The position numbers and the translations under genes are program-made. Below, piece after piece: positions 34,461 to 43,941 of a stretch of 64,000 bases of DNA (its first letter is position 1; each line of letters begins with the position of its first letter). This DNA is from Rhodocyclales bacterium. GTDB lineage: Bacteria > Pseudomonadota > Gammaproteobacteria > Burkholderiales > Rhodocyclaceae. The stretch covers positions 62,001-126,000 of the forward strand of contig JACRMV010000004.1 of NCBI GenBank assembly GCA_016235025.1, given 5' to 3'. A model generated the notes under the pieces. That model was not told the DNA's origin and did no database searches. It saw nothing but the letters and a program-made list of their open reading frames with translations.

Positions 34461-34913
34461 ATGGGACGCATCACTGAACTCCTGACACTGGCGCAAGCGC
34501 GCGCCCGCAACCTCAACCTGCCCTATAGCGGCGCCCTGACACCGCAGGAGGCTCATGAACTGCTGCAACTGGCGCCCAACGCCCGCCTCATCGACGTGCG
34601 TACCCATGCCGAATGGGACTGGGTCGGCCGGGTGCCCAACGCCATCGAGATCGAATGGCTGACCTACCCCGACATGCAACCCAACCCGCAGTTTGTCCAG
34701 ACGCTGAAACATTCGCTGTCCAGCGACTCGCTGCTGCTGTTCATGTGCCGTTCCGGCGCCCGCTCCAGCGCAGCGGCAAAAGCCGCGACGGAAGCCGGCT
34801 TTCCCGAGTGCTACAACATTCTCGAAGGCTTCGAGGGCGACAAGGACGCCAACGGCCAGCGCAACCACAGCGGCGGCTGGCGCGCTGCCGGACTGCCCTG
34901 GTATCAAGGCTGA
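34461..34913 (+). CDS. Rhodanese-like domain protein
   Basis: Small sulfurtransferase-type protein, 150 aa with a single rhodanese domain. The active-site loop is LFMCRSGARSS with the catalytic cysteine, and ARLIDVRTHAEWDWVGRVPN is the conserved N-terminal part of the domain. No signal peptide is present, so it acts in the cytoplasm. It is 7 bp upstream of nadA, whose iron-sulfur cluster might be a client, although this is inference. Confidence 0.9.
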   Translation: MGRITELLTLAQARARNLNLPYSGALTPQEAHELLQLAPNARLIDVRTHAEWDWVGRVPNAIEIEWLTYPDMQPNPQFVQTLKHSLSSDSLLLFMCRSGARSSAAAKAATEAGFPECYNILEGFEGDKDANGQRNHSGGWRAAGLPWYQG

Positions 34914-34920
34914 GGACGCC

Positions 34921-36018
34921 ATGCAAAGCGCAACCATCCAGTTCGATCGCTTCAATGCCTTGGCCAACAAGGATGCCGGCGAGCGTATCCGTGCCGCGAA
35001 GGAAAAACTCGGCAAGAACGTCGTCCTGCTCTGCCACCACTACCAGCGCGCCGATGTCTATGAACATGCCGACCTGACCGGCGATTCGCTCAGGCTCTCG
35101 CGCCTGGCCGGGCAGGCGGAAGCGCAGCACATCGTGTTTTGCGGCGTGCACTTCATGGCCGAAGTCGCCGACATCCTCTCGCGCCCGGAGCAGATTTCCA
35201 TCCTGCCCGACCTCGCCGCCGGCTGCTCGATGGCCGACATGGCGAGCCTGGCCAAGGTCGAGCGCGCCTGGCGCGAATTATCCGCAGCGCTCGACCCCGA
35301 CCAGAAAATTACGCCGGTCACCTACATCAACTCGGCCGCCGATCTGAAGGCCTTCTGCGGCGCACACGGCGGCATCGTCTGCACCTCCTCCAACGCGCCG
35401 AAAATTCTCGACTGGTCGTTCGCCCGGCGCGAGAAAGTACTGTTCTTTCCCGACCAGTATCTGGGGCGCTGGAGCGGCTACAAGATGGGCATTCCGCTGG
35501 ATGAAATGGTGGTGTGGAATCCCGATCTTGAACTCGGCGGCCTCACCCGCGAGCAGATCGACAGGGCGAAAATCATCCTCTGGCATGGCTTCTGTTCGGT
35601 GCACCAGATGTTCCAGCCGAAGGACATCATCAAGTTCCGCAACCAGCATCCTGATGGCATCGTCATCTCGCATCCGGAATGCAGCTTCGAGGTCTGCAAG
35701 CAGTCGGATTATGTCGGCAGCACCGAATACATTCTCAACACCGTCAAGGCGGCGCCGCCGAATACCCGCTGGCTGGTCGGCACCGAGCTGAATCTGGTCG
35801 AGCGCCTGGCGCGCGAGGTGGCGCACGAAGGCAAGCAGGTGCAGTTCATGGCGTCGACGATCTGCATGTGCTCGACGATGCAGCGCATCGACCCGCAACA
35901 TCTGGCGTGGACACTGGAAAACCTGGTGGAAGGCAAGGTAGTGAACCAGATCAAGGTGCCCGAACACGAGGCAGCGCTGGCGAAAATTTCGCTGGAGCGC
36001 ATGCTCTCGGTCTCGTAA
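34921..36018 (+). CDS. nadA: Quinolinate synthase A
   Basis: Condenses iminoaspartate with dihydroxyacetone phosphate to quinolinate, the entry into NAD synthesis. It is 365 aa. Cluster cysteines fit the segments GGIVCTSSNAP, SHPECSFEVC and STICMCSTM; the substrate motif CHHYQRADVYEHAD is at the N-terminus. The family normally has nadB and nadC nearby; neither is in this window. The stop is immediately followed by a dispersed repeat. Confidence 0.96.
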   Translation: MQSATIQFDRFNALANKDAGERIRAAKEKLGKNVVLLCHHYQRADVYEHADLTGDSLRLSRLAGQAEAQHIVFCGVHFMAEVADILSRPEQISILPDLAAGCSMADMASLAKVERAWRELSAALDPDQKITPVTYINSAADLKAFCGAHGGIVCTSSNAPKILDWSFARREKVLFFPDQYLGRWSGYKMGIPLDEMVVWNPDLELGGLTREQIDRAKIILWHGFCSVHQMFQPKDIIKFRNQHPDGIVISHPECSFEVCKQSDYVGSTEYILNTVKAAPPNTRWLVGTELNLVERLAREVAHEGKQVQFMASTICMCSTMQRIDPQHLAWTLENLVEGKVVNQIKVPEHEAALAKISLERMLSVS

Positions 36019-36041
36019 AAGCCGGCGCCGGCGAGACGCCG
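36017..36041 (+). repeat. Dispersed repeat, forward copy after nadA
   Basis: AAAAGCCGGCGCCGGCGAGA then CGCCG. As with the copy after the PIN gene, it begins in the TAA stop codon of the preceding gene. Confidence 0.85.
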
Positions 36042-36062
36042 CATGAAACAACTATTACAGGC

Positions 36063-36830
36063 ATGATCTCTGTCGCCACCTGGAACATCCACAAGGGGTT
36101 CTCGCAGTTCAACAGGCGCATGGTGGTGCATGAACTGCGCGCGCGGCTGCGCGAGCTTTCTGCCGACATCGTCTTCCTTCAGGAAGTGCAGGGGCTGCAC
36201 CTGAAACATGCCGAGCGCCATCCGGAATGGCCATCCATGCCGCAGCATGAATTTCTTGCCGATGACGTCTGGAGCGATGCCGCGTATGGCTGCAACATGG
36301 TCTATGACCACGGCCATCACGGCAATGCCATCCTCTCGCGCTTTCCGATCCTGCATCAGCATAATCAGGATGTAACCCATCTGCAGTTCGAGCGGCGCGG
36401 ACTGCTGCATTGCGCGATTGAAGTGCCACGCCTGGCCACTCCGTTACATTGCGTCTGCGTGCATCTGTCGCTGTTCGCCCGCTCGCGGCGACTGCAACTT
36501 GACGCGCTGGCCGGCTATCTCGAAGACATCGTACCCGCCACTGCACCGCTGCTGATCGCCGGCGACTTCAACGATTGGCGCAATCAGGCCGATGTGCTGC
36601 TGGCGCAGCGCCTGGGCCTCGCCGAAATTTTCTCGGCAACGGCAGCGGCACGTCCATCGCGCAGTTTCCCGGCACGGCTGCCGCTGTTCCGGCTCGACCG
36701 CATCTATCTGCGCGGCCTCAGCGTAAGCGCGACGCATCTGCATGCCGGCCCGCTCTGGTCGGCGCTCTCGGATCACGCGGCACTTTCTGCGCAACTGCAC
36801 CTGCAGGCCGCCATGCCCGCCGTGTCATGA
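36063..36830 (+). CDS. Endonuclease/exonuclease/phosphatase (EEP) family protein
   Basis: Metal-dependent phosphodiesterase fold, 255 aa. Catalytic motifs are ATWNIHKG, VFLQEVQG, LLIAGDFNDW and the final ALSDHAAL histidine. Members next to clsB are common in betaproteobacteria and may act on phospholipid-derived or other phosphodiesters; the substrate is unknown. The ATG at 36063 follows the repeat by 21 bp. Its stop overlaps the clsB start (ATGA), so the two are translationally coupled. Confidence 0.9.
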   Translation: MISVATWNIHKGFSQFNRRMVVHELRARLRELSADIVFLQEVQGLHLKHAERHPEWPSMPQHEFLADDVWSDAAYGCNMVYDHGHHGNAILSRFPILHQHNQDVTHLQFERRGLLHCAIEVPRLATPLHCVCVHLSLFARSRRLQLDALAGYLEDIVPATAPLLIAGDFNDWRNQADVLLAQRLGLAEIFSATAAARPSRSFPARLPLFRLDRIYLRGLSVSATHLHAGPLWSALSDHAALSAQLHLQAAMPAVS

Positions 36831-38002
36831 GCGCCGAGTTTTTACCCGGCAACCAGGTTCATCTGCTGGTCTCCGGAGTGGCGTATTTCCCGGCGCTGAT
36901 CGCGGCCATCGATGCTGCCGTGCATGAAATTCATCTCGAAACCTACATCTTTGCCGACGATGCAACCGGCCGCAGCGTGGCGACGGCGCTGGCGCGCGCG
37001 GCGCAGCGCGGTGTGACCGTGCGCTTGTTGGTCGACGGCTTCGGCGCCCGCGAGTTCGCTGCCGGGACAGGCCAGGCGCTGGCGGCAGAGGGTGTCGAGC
37101 TGCTGGTCTACCGGCCGGAGCTGACCCGCTGGAAACTACGCCGGCACCGGCTGCGGCGGATGCACCGCAAACTGGCCGTGATCGATGGCCGCATTGCGTT
37201 CGTTGGCGGCATCAACATCATCGACGACTTCGACGATGGCGCAAGTCCGGCGCCACGTTTCGATTATGCGGTGCGCATCGAAGGTCCGCTGGTTGCCGAA
37301 ATCCATGCCGCGATGCGCCACTTGTGGCGACTGGTGCGCTGGGCGCGTTTCGGGCGTCGCACACCGGCCTGGACACCGGAACCTTCATTGCCCTGCGGGA
37401 CGACCTGGGCGGCTTTCCTCATCCGTGACAACCTCGGGCATCGGCACGATATAGAAAATGCCTACCTCGCTGCCATTGCAGCAGCGCGCAAGGAAATCCT
37501 CATCGCCAATGCGTTTTTCATTCCCGGTCGCCGCTTCCGCGAGGCCCTGCTCGCCGCCGCGCAGCGCGGCGTCACGATTGACCTGGTATTCCAGGGGCAT
37601 GCCGAATACCGCCTGATCCGTTACGCCACCCAAACGCTGTATGCCGATTTTCTTGCGGCCGGCATCAGGATTCACGAGTACCGTCCGGCCTTCCTGCATG
37701 CCAAGGTTGCGGTCATCGATGACCTATGGGCCACGGTCGGATCATCCAATATCGACCCCTTCAGCCTGCTGCTCGCCCGCGAGGCCAACGTCTTCATCCG
37801 CGATGCCGCTTTCGCCGGCGCTTTGCGACAAAGCCTGCATCAGGCAATTGCAGACGACTGCGATACATTCCAGCCGGGTGCGCCGCCGCACCATCCCTGG
37901 TGGGTATGGGTGCGCAACCGGCTGGCCTATGCGCTGGTGCGCCTGGCCCTCAGCCTCAGCGGCTACGGCATGCGCTATGCCGGGAAGGAACCCCGGCCAT
38001 GA
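36827..38002 (+). CDS. clsB: Cardiolipin synthase ClsB
   Basis: Phospholipase-D-type enzyme that makes cardiolipin, 391 aa, lacking the N-terminal membrane anchors of ClsA. Two HKD motifs are intact: HRKLAVIDGRIAFVGGINI and HAKVAVIDDLWATVGSSNID. A hydrophobic C-terminal stretch (ALVRLALSLSGYG) could touch the membrane. It overlaps the EEP gene by 4 bp. Confidence 0.95.
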   Translation: MSAEFLPGNQVHLLVSGVAYFPALIAAIDAAVHEIHLETYIFADDATGRSVATALARAAQRGVTVRLLVDGFGAREFAAGTGQALAAEGVELLVYRPELTRWKLRRHRLRRMHRKLAVIDGRIAFVGGINIIDDFDDGASPAPRFDYAVRIEGPLVAEIHAAMRHLWRLVRWARFGRRTPAWTPEPSLPCGTTWAAFLIRDNLGHRHDIENAYLAAIAAARKEILIANAFFIPGRRFREALLAAAQRGVTIDLVFQGHAEYRLIRYATQTLYADFLAAGIRIHEYRPAFLHAKVAVIDDLWATVGSSNIDPFSLLLAREANVFIRDAAFAGALRQSLHQAIADDCDTFQPGAPPHHPWWVWVRNRLAYALVRLALSLSGYGMRYAGKEPRP

Positions 38003-38069
38003 GATTGCTGCTGTTTTACGCCAGTGTTTGCCGGATTTGCGACATGGGAAACGAGCTAGATTCTGCGCC

Positions 38070-38597
38070 ATGAACGTGACCCGTCACCTCGGCAGCGCCC
38101 TGCTTCTGGTCGCAGCCTTGATGCTCGCTGCTTGCGGCATGCTGCCTTCTGCGCCGCAGCGCTCGGCCGCGAACGGAAAAGTCGGCGCCGACAACACGGC
38201 AAGTTCATTGCCGGTCAGCGAAAAAGCCCTCGACGTGGTGCTCTACGCGCTGGGACTGGTCGAAACCGGCTACCGTTTCGGCGGCAAGAATCCGGAAGCC
38301 GGACTCGATTGCAGCGGCATGGTCAGCCTGGTCTTCGACAAGGCGGCCGGCCTGCGGCTGCAAGGTTCGGCGGCCGATCTCGCACGCCAGGGAAAAATTG
38401 TCGCAACGACGCAACTGCGCCCCGGCGACCTGGTTTTCTTCAACACCCTGCAACGACCCTATTCGCATGTCGGCATCTACATCGGCGAGGGGCGTTTCGT
38501 GCATGCCCCCAGCAGCGGCGGCAAGGTGCGCATCGACAGCCTGAACGAACGCTGGTTTGCGACACGGTTCGAGGAAGCACGAACTTACTTCGACTGA
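38070..38597 (+). CDS. NlpC/P60-family lipoprotein peptidase
   Basis: Cell-wall gamma-D-glutamyl-diamino-acid endopeptidase of the NlpC/P60 (C40) family, 175 aa. The signal peptide ends in the lipobox LMLAAC, so it is a lipoprotein. The catalytic triad is Cys in LDCSGMVSLVF, His in YSHVGIYIG and a third polar residue in VHAPSSGGKV. The linker between lipid anchor and enzyme contains GKVGADNTASS, encoded by a dispersed repeat, where it would tolerate inserted residues. The ATG at 38070 is chosen for the signal peptide. Confidence 0.93.
   Translation: MNVTRHLGSALLLVAALMLAACGMLPSAPQRSAANGKVGADNTASSLPVSEKALDVVLYALGLVETGYRFGGKNPEAGLDCSGMVSLVFDKAAGLRLQGSAADLARQGKIVATTQLRPGDLVFFNTLQRPYSHVGIYIGEGRFVHAPSSGGKVRIDSLNERWFATRFEEARTYFD
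38177..38201 (+). repeat. Dispersed repeat inside the NlpC/P60 lipoprotein gene
   Basis: AAAAGTCGGCGCCGACAACA then CGGCA, in frame as K-V-G-A-D-N-T-A in the lipoprotein linker. Confidence 0.85.
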
Positions 38598-38598
38598 T

Positions 38599-39210
38599 TC
38601 ACGGCTTGTCGGGCTCGCGCAGCACGAAATTTGCCAGTTGGCGTGCCAGACGCTCGACGCTCAGCGGGCCGCCGGTGCGGTACCACAGCGTGGTCCAATT
38701 CATGGCACCAAGCAGAAACAGACGAGCGGCCTTGCTGTCGTCGGCAACCAGGCCGGCGCGCTTCAGTATCTTCAACACCTTCTGCCACATCGCTTCATAA
38801 GCATCTTTGAGCGCGATCACTTCGGCCAGTGCCGAAGGCTCCAGATGCCGACTTTCATGCAGCAGCACCGCACTGAAATCGCGCCCTTCTTCGCCCAGCA
38901 CTTGTTGTAAATGGGCGCGCAACATGGCTTCGAATGTCTGGCGCGGCGGGCGCCCGGCATTGAGCTCCAACGCCACCGCCGCATGAACGGCCGCCAGACC
39001 TTCGAGGACGACGGCATGCAGCATGTCATGCTTCGTCCGGAAGTGATAGAAGGGCGAGCCGGACCGCATACCGGCCGCCTGGGCGATGTCGCGGATGGTG
39101 GTTGCCGCATAGCCCTTTTCGCGAAACAGCCGCCCCGCAGCCCTTACCACGGCGCTGCGCCGGTTGCCGGCAGCGGCAGCCGATGGCGGTAGGTCGACCG
39201 GACGCTTCAT
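38599..39210 (-). CDS. TetR/AcrR-family repressor
   Basis: A 203-aa regulator. The helix-turn-helix is in the first 60 residues (LFREKGYAATTIRDIAQAAG, then SPFYHFRTKHDMLHAV), followed by a helical ligand domain of the TetR_C type. It is divergent from the acyl-CoA dehydrogenase-thiolase-FadB operon, so it probably controls that operon through the palindrome at 39348-39361 and may sense an acyl-CoA. Its stop is one base from the end of the lipoprotein gene. Confidence 0.92.
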   Translation of the reverse strand: MKRPVDLPPSAAAAGNRRSAVVRAAGRLFREKGYAATTIRDIAQAAGMRSGSPFYHFRTKHDMLHAVVLEGLAAVHAAVALELNAGRPPRQTFEAMLRAHLQQVLGEEGRDFSAVLLHESRHLEPSALAEVIALKDAYEAMWQKVLKILKRAGLVADDSKAARLFLLGAMNWTTLWYRTGGPLSVERLARQLANFVLREPDKP

Positions 39211-39347
39211 GCTCCCTCACCTGGGCAACCGTGTGCGGCTGAAGTACGGTGGCGATTGACCGGCAAAAACAATAGTGTTCGCATAACGAATCGAATGAAC
39301 AGCGGGACGAGGCGCTCATTATCAGCGGCAGCTGTGAAATAGACAAG

Positions 39348-39361
39348 CAAGCAATTGCTTG
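39348..39361. promoter_or_regulatory. Palindromic candidate operator for the TetR repressor
   Basis: CAAGCAATTGCTTG is a perfect 14-bp palindrome between the divergent TetR gene and the acyl-CoA dehydrogenase gene, 56 bp before the latter's start, where it could block its promoter. Confidence 0.5.
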
Positions 39362-39416
39362 GTAGGATGGCGCCCGCTTTCCCATTCACCCCAGACACCC
39401 TTCAAGGAACCCGGCG

Positions 39417-40556
39417 ATGACCGTTCCCCGCACCCTGTTTGCAGCAGACCATGAGGCATTTCGCGACACGGTACGCCGTTTTCTGGAACAGGAGGTGGCT
39501 CCGCACCATGCCCGCTGGGAAGAGCAGGGCCATGTCGATCGCGACGTCTGGCGGCAGGCCGGCGATGCCGGCCTGCTCTGCTCGAGCATGCCAGAAGAAT
39601 ATGGCGGCAGCGGTGTGGATAAGCGGTTCTCGATTATCGTCATCGAAGAATGCGCCCGTCTCAATGTCACGGGGCTGGGATGGGGCCTGCATTCGGAAAT
39701 CGTGGCGCCCTACCTTTTGCACTACGGCAGCGCCGGCCTCAAACAAAAATATCTGCCGCCTATGGCGCGTGGCGAGGCGATCGGTGCGATCGCCATGACC
39801 GAACCGGCGGCCGGCTCCGATCTGCAGGGCATCCGCGCCACAGCAATCAGGGATGGCGACCATTATGTGCTGAATGGCTCGAAGATATTTATCACCAACG
39901 GTTATCTCTGCGATCAGGTCATCGTCGTGGCCAAGACCGATCCCGCGCGCGGTGCCAAGGGAACCAGCCTGTTGCTGGTTGATACCTCGATGGCGGGCTT
40001 CACCAAAGGCCAGCCGCTGAAAAAGGCCGGCATGAAGGCGCAGGACACTTGCGAACTGTTCTTCGACAACGTGCATGTACCGGCTGAAAACCTGCTCGGC
40101 GAAGAGAACCAGGGTTTCGTCTATCTGATGCAGGAACTGCCCTGGGAACGCCTGCAGATTGCCATCACCGCCATCACCTCGGCAGAGGCCGCAATCGGGT
40201 GGACGGTCGCCTACAGCCGCGAACGCAAAGCCTTCGGCCAGGAACTGATGCAGTTCCAGAACACCCGCTTCACCCTGGCCGAACTCAAGACCGAAGTGCA
40301 GATCGGCCGTGTCTTCGTCGACCGCTGCATCGAACTGCTGCTGGAGGACAAACTCGATCCGGCCACGGCCTCGATGGCCAAGTACTGGTGTACCGACCTC
40401 CAGTTCAAGGTGCTGGACGCATGTGTCCAGCTCTTCGGTGGCTATGGCTACATGTGGGAATACCCAATCACCCGGGCTTGGGCCGATGCCCGGGTGCAAC
40501 GCATCTACGGCGGCACCAACGAGATCATGAAGGAACTGATCTCACGCTCACTCTGA
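39417..40556 (+). CDS. Acyl-CoA dehydrogenase
   Basis: FAD enzyme that makes the first double bond in acyl-CoA oxidation, 379 aa. Motifs: [20 protein letters not shown] (flavin/substrate loop), [12 protein letters not shown], and the C-terminal [20 protein letters not shown] followed by [15 protein letters not shown]. The catalytic glutamate is expected in the YGGTNEI segment. Chain-length or branched specificity is not readable. It is first of a three-gene operon whose members are 2-14 bp apart. Confidence 0.95.
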   Translation: MTVPRTLFAADHEAFRDTVRRFLEQEVAPHHARWEEQGHVDRDVWRQAGDAGLLCSSMPEEYGGSGVDKRFSIIVIEECARLNVTGLGWGLHSEIVAPYLLHYGSAGLKQKYLPPMARGEAIGAIAMTEPAAGSDLQGIRATAIRDGDHYVLNGSKIFITNGYLCDQVIVVAKTDPARGAKGTSLLLVDTSMAGFTKGQPLKKAGMKAQDTCELFFDNVHVPAENLLGEENQGFVYLMQELPWERLQIAITAITSAEAAIGWTVAYSRERKAFGQELMQFQNTRFTLAELKTEVQIGRVFVDRCIELLLEDKLDPATASMAKYWCTDLQFKVLDACVQLFGGYGYMWEYPITRAWADARVQRIYGGTNEIMKELISRSL

Positions 40557-40569
40557 CAGGACGCAGACC

Positions 40570-41778
40570 ATGACCGAAGCTTTTATTTTCGATGCCGTGC
40601 GTACGCCGCGCGGCAAGGGCCGCAGCGGCGGCAGCCTCAACCAGGTCACGCCGGTTTACCTCGCCGCCTGGGTGCTGAAAGCGCTGCGCGAACGCAGCAC
40701 ACTGGATGCTTCGCGTATCGATGACGTCGTTCTCGGATGCGTCGAGCCGGTAGGCGAGCAGGGGGCCAATATTGCCCGCGCGGCAGTGCTGCATGCCGAC
40801 TATCCGATCAACGTACCCGGCGTCACTGTCAGCCGCTTTTGCGCTTCCGGACTGGAAGCCTGTAACCAGGCAGCGGCGCAGATCATGTCGGGGCAGGCCG
40901 AGCTGACCGTTGGCGGCGGTGTCGAGTCGATGTCGCGGGTGCCGATGTTTTCCTCTGGCGGCGCTTGGCCTGCCGATCCGCAGGTAGCGGCAAAAACCGC
41001 GTTTGTACCGCAGGGTATTTCCGCCGATCTGATAGCCACCAAGTGGGGCTATTCCCGCTCCGACCTCGATGCCTATGCCGTCGCGTCCCAGCGGCGCGCC
41101 AGGGCAGCCTGGGAGTCGAAATATTTCACCAGATCCATTGTGCCGGTGAGGGATATCAACGGCCTGACGATACTCGACCACGACGAGACAATGCGACCGC
41201 AAGCGACACTCGAATCGCTTGCCCAGATCAAACCCGCATTTCAGGAGCAGGGCGAAAAATATGGCTTCGATAGCGTGATCCTGCAACGCTATCCCGAGGT
41301 CGAGCGCATCAATCACGTTCATCATGCCGGAAACAGTTCCGGCATTGTCGACGGAGCGGCCGCCGTGCTGTTCGGCAGCCGTGACATGGGCCGGCAACTG
41401 GGCCTGAAACCGCGGGCACGAATCCGTTCCTTCGCTTCGATCGGCTCCGAACCCTCGATCATGCTTACCGGCCCATCCCATGCTGCGGAAAAAGCATTGC
41501 AGCGTGCAGGCATGGGCGTCGCCGACATCGATCTGTGGGAACTCAACGAAGCCTTCGCCGCCGTCGTGCTGCGATTCATGGAAGCGCTCGCCGTGCCGCA
41601 CGAAAAAATCAACGTCAATGGCGGCGCTATCGCCATGGGCCATCCGCTGGGCGCCACCGGAGCAATGCTTCTCGGCACCCTGCTCGACGAACTGGAACGC
41701 CGTGATCTCGCCACCGGATTGGTCACGCTGTGCGTCGGGGCCGGCATGGCCACTGCCACCATCATCGAAAGGGTCTGA
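40570..41778 (+). CDS. Thiolase (acetyl-CoA C-acyltransferase)
   Basis: Cleaves 3-ketoacyl-CoA to acetyl-CoA and a shorter acyl-CoA, 402 aa. The nucleophilic cysteine is in [31 protein letters not shown] follows, and the C-terminal [19 protein letters not shown] and [13 protein letters not shown] carry the catalytic His and second Cys. It lies between acyl-CoA dehydrogenase and the FadB-like gene, so it is a degradative (FadA-type) enzyme rather than the PHA-linked PhaA, although the reaction is reversible. Confidence 0.95.
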   Translation: MTEAFIFDAVRTPRGKGRSGGSLNQVTPVYLAAWVLKALRERSTLDASRIDDVVLGCVEPVGEQGANIARAAVLHADYPINVPGVTVSRFCASGLEACNQAAAQIMSGQAELTVGGGVESMSRVPMFSSGGAWPADPQVAAKTAFVPQGISADLIATKWGYSRSDLDAYAVASQRRARAAWESKYFTRSIVPVRDINGLTILDHDETMRPQATLESLAQIKPAFQEQGEKYGFDSVILQRYPEVERINHVHHAGNSSGIVDGAAAVLFGSRDMGRQLGLKPRARIRSFASIGSEPSIMLTGPSHAAEKALQRAGMGVADIDLWELNEAFAAVVLRFMEALAVPHEKINVNGGAIAMGHPLGATGAMLLGTLLDELERRDLATGLVTLCVGAGMATATIIERV

Positions 41779-41779
41779 C

Positions 41780-43921
41780 ATGCTGAGCTTCACACAAGAT
41801 GCCGATGGCATCGCAATACTGGAACTTGATTACCCCGGTAAATCGCAGAACATCCTCAATGCCTCCTCGATGACGGCGTTTGCGGAAACCATGCAAAAAC
41901 TGCTGGCCGACCCGGCGGTGAAAGGCATCGTGCTGGCCTCGGCAAAAAAGGATTTCATCGCCGGCGGCGATCTGGCCACATTCGCCGCCGCGCATGACCG
42001 GGAAAGTTTTTTCAGCGACATGCAGGGCTGGCACCGGCTGATGCGCGGCATGGAACTGGGCGGCAAGCCGATTGCGGCGGCCCTGAACGGCTCAGCGCTG
42101 GGCGGCGGCATGGAAGTCGCCTTGGCCTGTCATTATCGCGTCGCCGCCGACAACGCCAGAGCACGTTTCGGCTTTCCCGAAGTAACGCTGGGTCTGCTTC
42201 CCGGCGCCGGCGGCACGCAGCGCCTGCCGCGACTGCTTGGCATGCAGGCAGCACTGCCGTTGTTGCTGGAAGGCAAAAAAGTCGGTGCTGACGAGGCGGC
42301 GCGGCTGGGCTTGATTCACACCGTAGTGCCGGCCGGAACGGAGCGCCAGGCCGCCCGGCAATGGATACTTGACCTGCTGCACAGTGGGCAGAAGCCGGAA
42401 CAGCCGTGGGACGCCAAGTCCTTTCGCATTCCCGGTGGCGGCCCCGGCACACCCGCCGGAAACCAGCTGCTGACGACCGCCAATGCCCTGCTGCGGGAGA
42501 AAACGTATAACAATTATCCGGCGCCACGCCACATTCTCTCCTGTGTCTATGAAGGTCTGGCTACGGATATCGATACCGGACTGAAGATCGAGAGCCGTTA
42601 TTTCACCGACCTGGTGTTCTCGTCCGAGGCAAGGAATATGATTCGCAGCCTGTTTTTTGGCATGCAGGAAGCCAACCGGCTGGCCAGCCGACCTGCCAAT
42701 GTGCCGACCCAGCGCTATACGAAAATCGGCATGCTCGGCGCCGGCATGATGGGCGCCGGCATCGCCATGGCGACGGCCGTGGCCGGTATCGATGTGATCC
42801 TGCTCGACACCACGCCGGAAGCCGCCGCCAGGGGTAAGGATTACGCCCGCCGGCAGTGGAGCAAGCAGGTGGAAAAGGGGCGCATGGGCGCCACGGCAAT
42901 GGAAGCGCTGCTGGCGCGAATTCACCCCACGGCCGATTACGCTGATCTCGCCGGTTGCGAGCTGGTGATCGAGGCCGTGTTCGAGAACCGCGAAATCAAG
43001 GCCGAGGTGACGAAAAAAACCGAGGCAGTAATTCCTGCCGAGGCGATTTTCGCCTCCAACACCTCGACCCTGCCGATCACCGGACTCGCCGCCGCCAGCA
43101 TCCGCCCGGCCAGCTTCATCGGCCTGCACTTCTTCTCGCCGGCCGAAAAAATGCCGCTGGTGGAAATCATCGTCGGTCAGGCCACCAGCAACGCCACGCT
43201 GGCGCGCGCGATGGACTTCGTCCGCGCCATCGGCAAGACGCCAATCGTCGTCAATGATTCACGCGGTTTCTACACCACGCGCATCTTCAGCACCTATGTC
43301 GCGGAAGGCATGACACTGCTGGAGGAGGGCGTTGCCCCGGCGCTGATCGAGAAGGCCGGCCTGATGGCCGGAATGCCGGTAGGGCCGCTGGCGCTGACCG
43401 ACGAGGTGTCGATCGAGCTGATGCACAAGATCGCCCTGCAAACCAAAGCCGACATCGGTACGGCCTATGTCGAAACCGCCGCCGACCGCGTCGCGGCAAA
43501 AATGGTTGAAACCCTGGGCCGTCTCGGGCGTAAGTCGGGCGCCGGGTTCTACGACTATCCGGCCACCGGCAAGAAGCACCTGTGGCCTGGCCTGGTGCAG
43601 CATTTTCCGGTAAAAGTCGGCGCCGGCGAGACGGCGGTCGGCGATCTCATCGAGCGCCTGGTTCTGGTCCAGTCGGCCGAAGCCGCCCGCTGCCTGGCCG
43701 AAGGCGTGCTGCGGGCGCCGATCGACGCCGACATCGGCGCGATTCTCGGCTGGGGCTACCCGGCCTTCCGTGGCGGACCGATCGGCTGGCTGCACACGCT
43801 GGGCTTGCCGCAAGCGGTGGCCACGCTGGAGCGCCTTGCCGCGCAGCACGGTACGCGCTTCGCGCCGCCGCAATTGCTGCGCGACATGGCGGCGCAGGGA
43901 ACCTCGTTCTATCCCACGTAA
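41780..43921 (+). CDS. Bifunctional enoyl-CoA hydratase/3-hydroxyacyl-CoA dehydrogenase (FadB/FadJ-like)
   Basis: A 713-aa fusion. Residues 1-200 are a crotonase (KKDFIAGGDLATFA, the oxyanion segment SALGGGMEVALACHYR, then PGAGGTQRLPRL). Residues 310-500 are a Rossmann domain (KIGMLGAGMMGAGIAMATAV, FFSPAEKMPLVEII), and a C-terminal dehydrogenase domain follows. KVGAGETAV at about residues 612-620 comes from a dispersed repeat placed in a loop. An earlier KKVGADEAARLG in the crotonase part is a normal family motif, not a repeat. The ATG at 41780 follows the thiolase stop by one base. Confidence 0.95.
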   Translation: MLSFTQDADGIAILELDYPGKSQNILNASSMTAFAETMQKLLADPAVKGIVLASAKKDFIAGGDLATFAAAHDRESFFSDMQGWHRLMRGMELGGKPIAAALNGSALGGGMEVALACHYRVAADNARARFGFPEVTLGLLPGAGGTQRLPRLLGMQAALPLLLEGKKVGADEAARLGLIHTVVPAGTERQAARQWILDLLHSGQKPEQPWDAKSFRIPGGGPGTPAGNQLLTTANALLREKTYNNYPAPRHILSCVYEGLATDIDTGLKIESRYFTDLVFSSEARNMIRSLFFGMQEANRLASRPANVPTQRYTKIGMLGAGMMGAGIAMATAVAGIDVILLDTTPEAAARGKDYARRQWSKQVEKGRMGATAMEALLARIHPTADYADLAGCELVIEAVFENREIKAEVTKKTEAVIPAEAIFASNTSTLPITGLAAASIRPASFIGLHFFSPAEKMPLVEIIVGQATSNATLARAMDFVRAIGKTPIVVNDSRGFYTTRIFSTYVAEGMTLLEEGVAPALIEKAGLMAGMPVGPLALTDEVSIELMHKIALQTKADIGTAYVETAADRVAAKMVETLGRLGRKSGAGFYDYPATGKKHLWPGLVQHFPVKVGAGETAVGDLIERLVLVQSAEAARCLAEGVLRAPIDADIGAILGWGYPAFRGGPIGWLHTLGLPQAVATLERLAAQHGTRFAPPQLLRDMAAQGTSFYPT
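43612..43636 (+). repeat. Dispersed repeat inside the FadB-like gene
   Basis: AAAAGTCGGCGCCGGCGAGA then CGGCG, in frame as K-V-G-A-G-E-T-A, between LVQHFPV and the helix beginning GDLIERLVL. Confidence 0.9.
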
Positions 43922-43941
43922 CGGGATAGCGCAGGAGATAG

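Noticed and set aside
42268-42303. KKVGADEAARLG in the crotonase part of the FadB-like protein, as another repeat copy
   Set aside because: This segment is a normal conserved feature of enoyl-CoA hydratases, and the DNA match to the repeat is weaker than in true copies.
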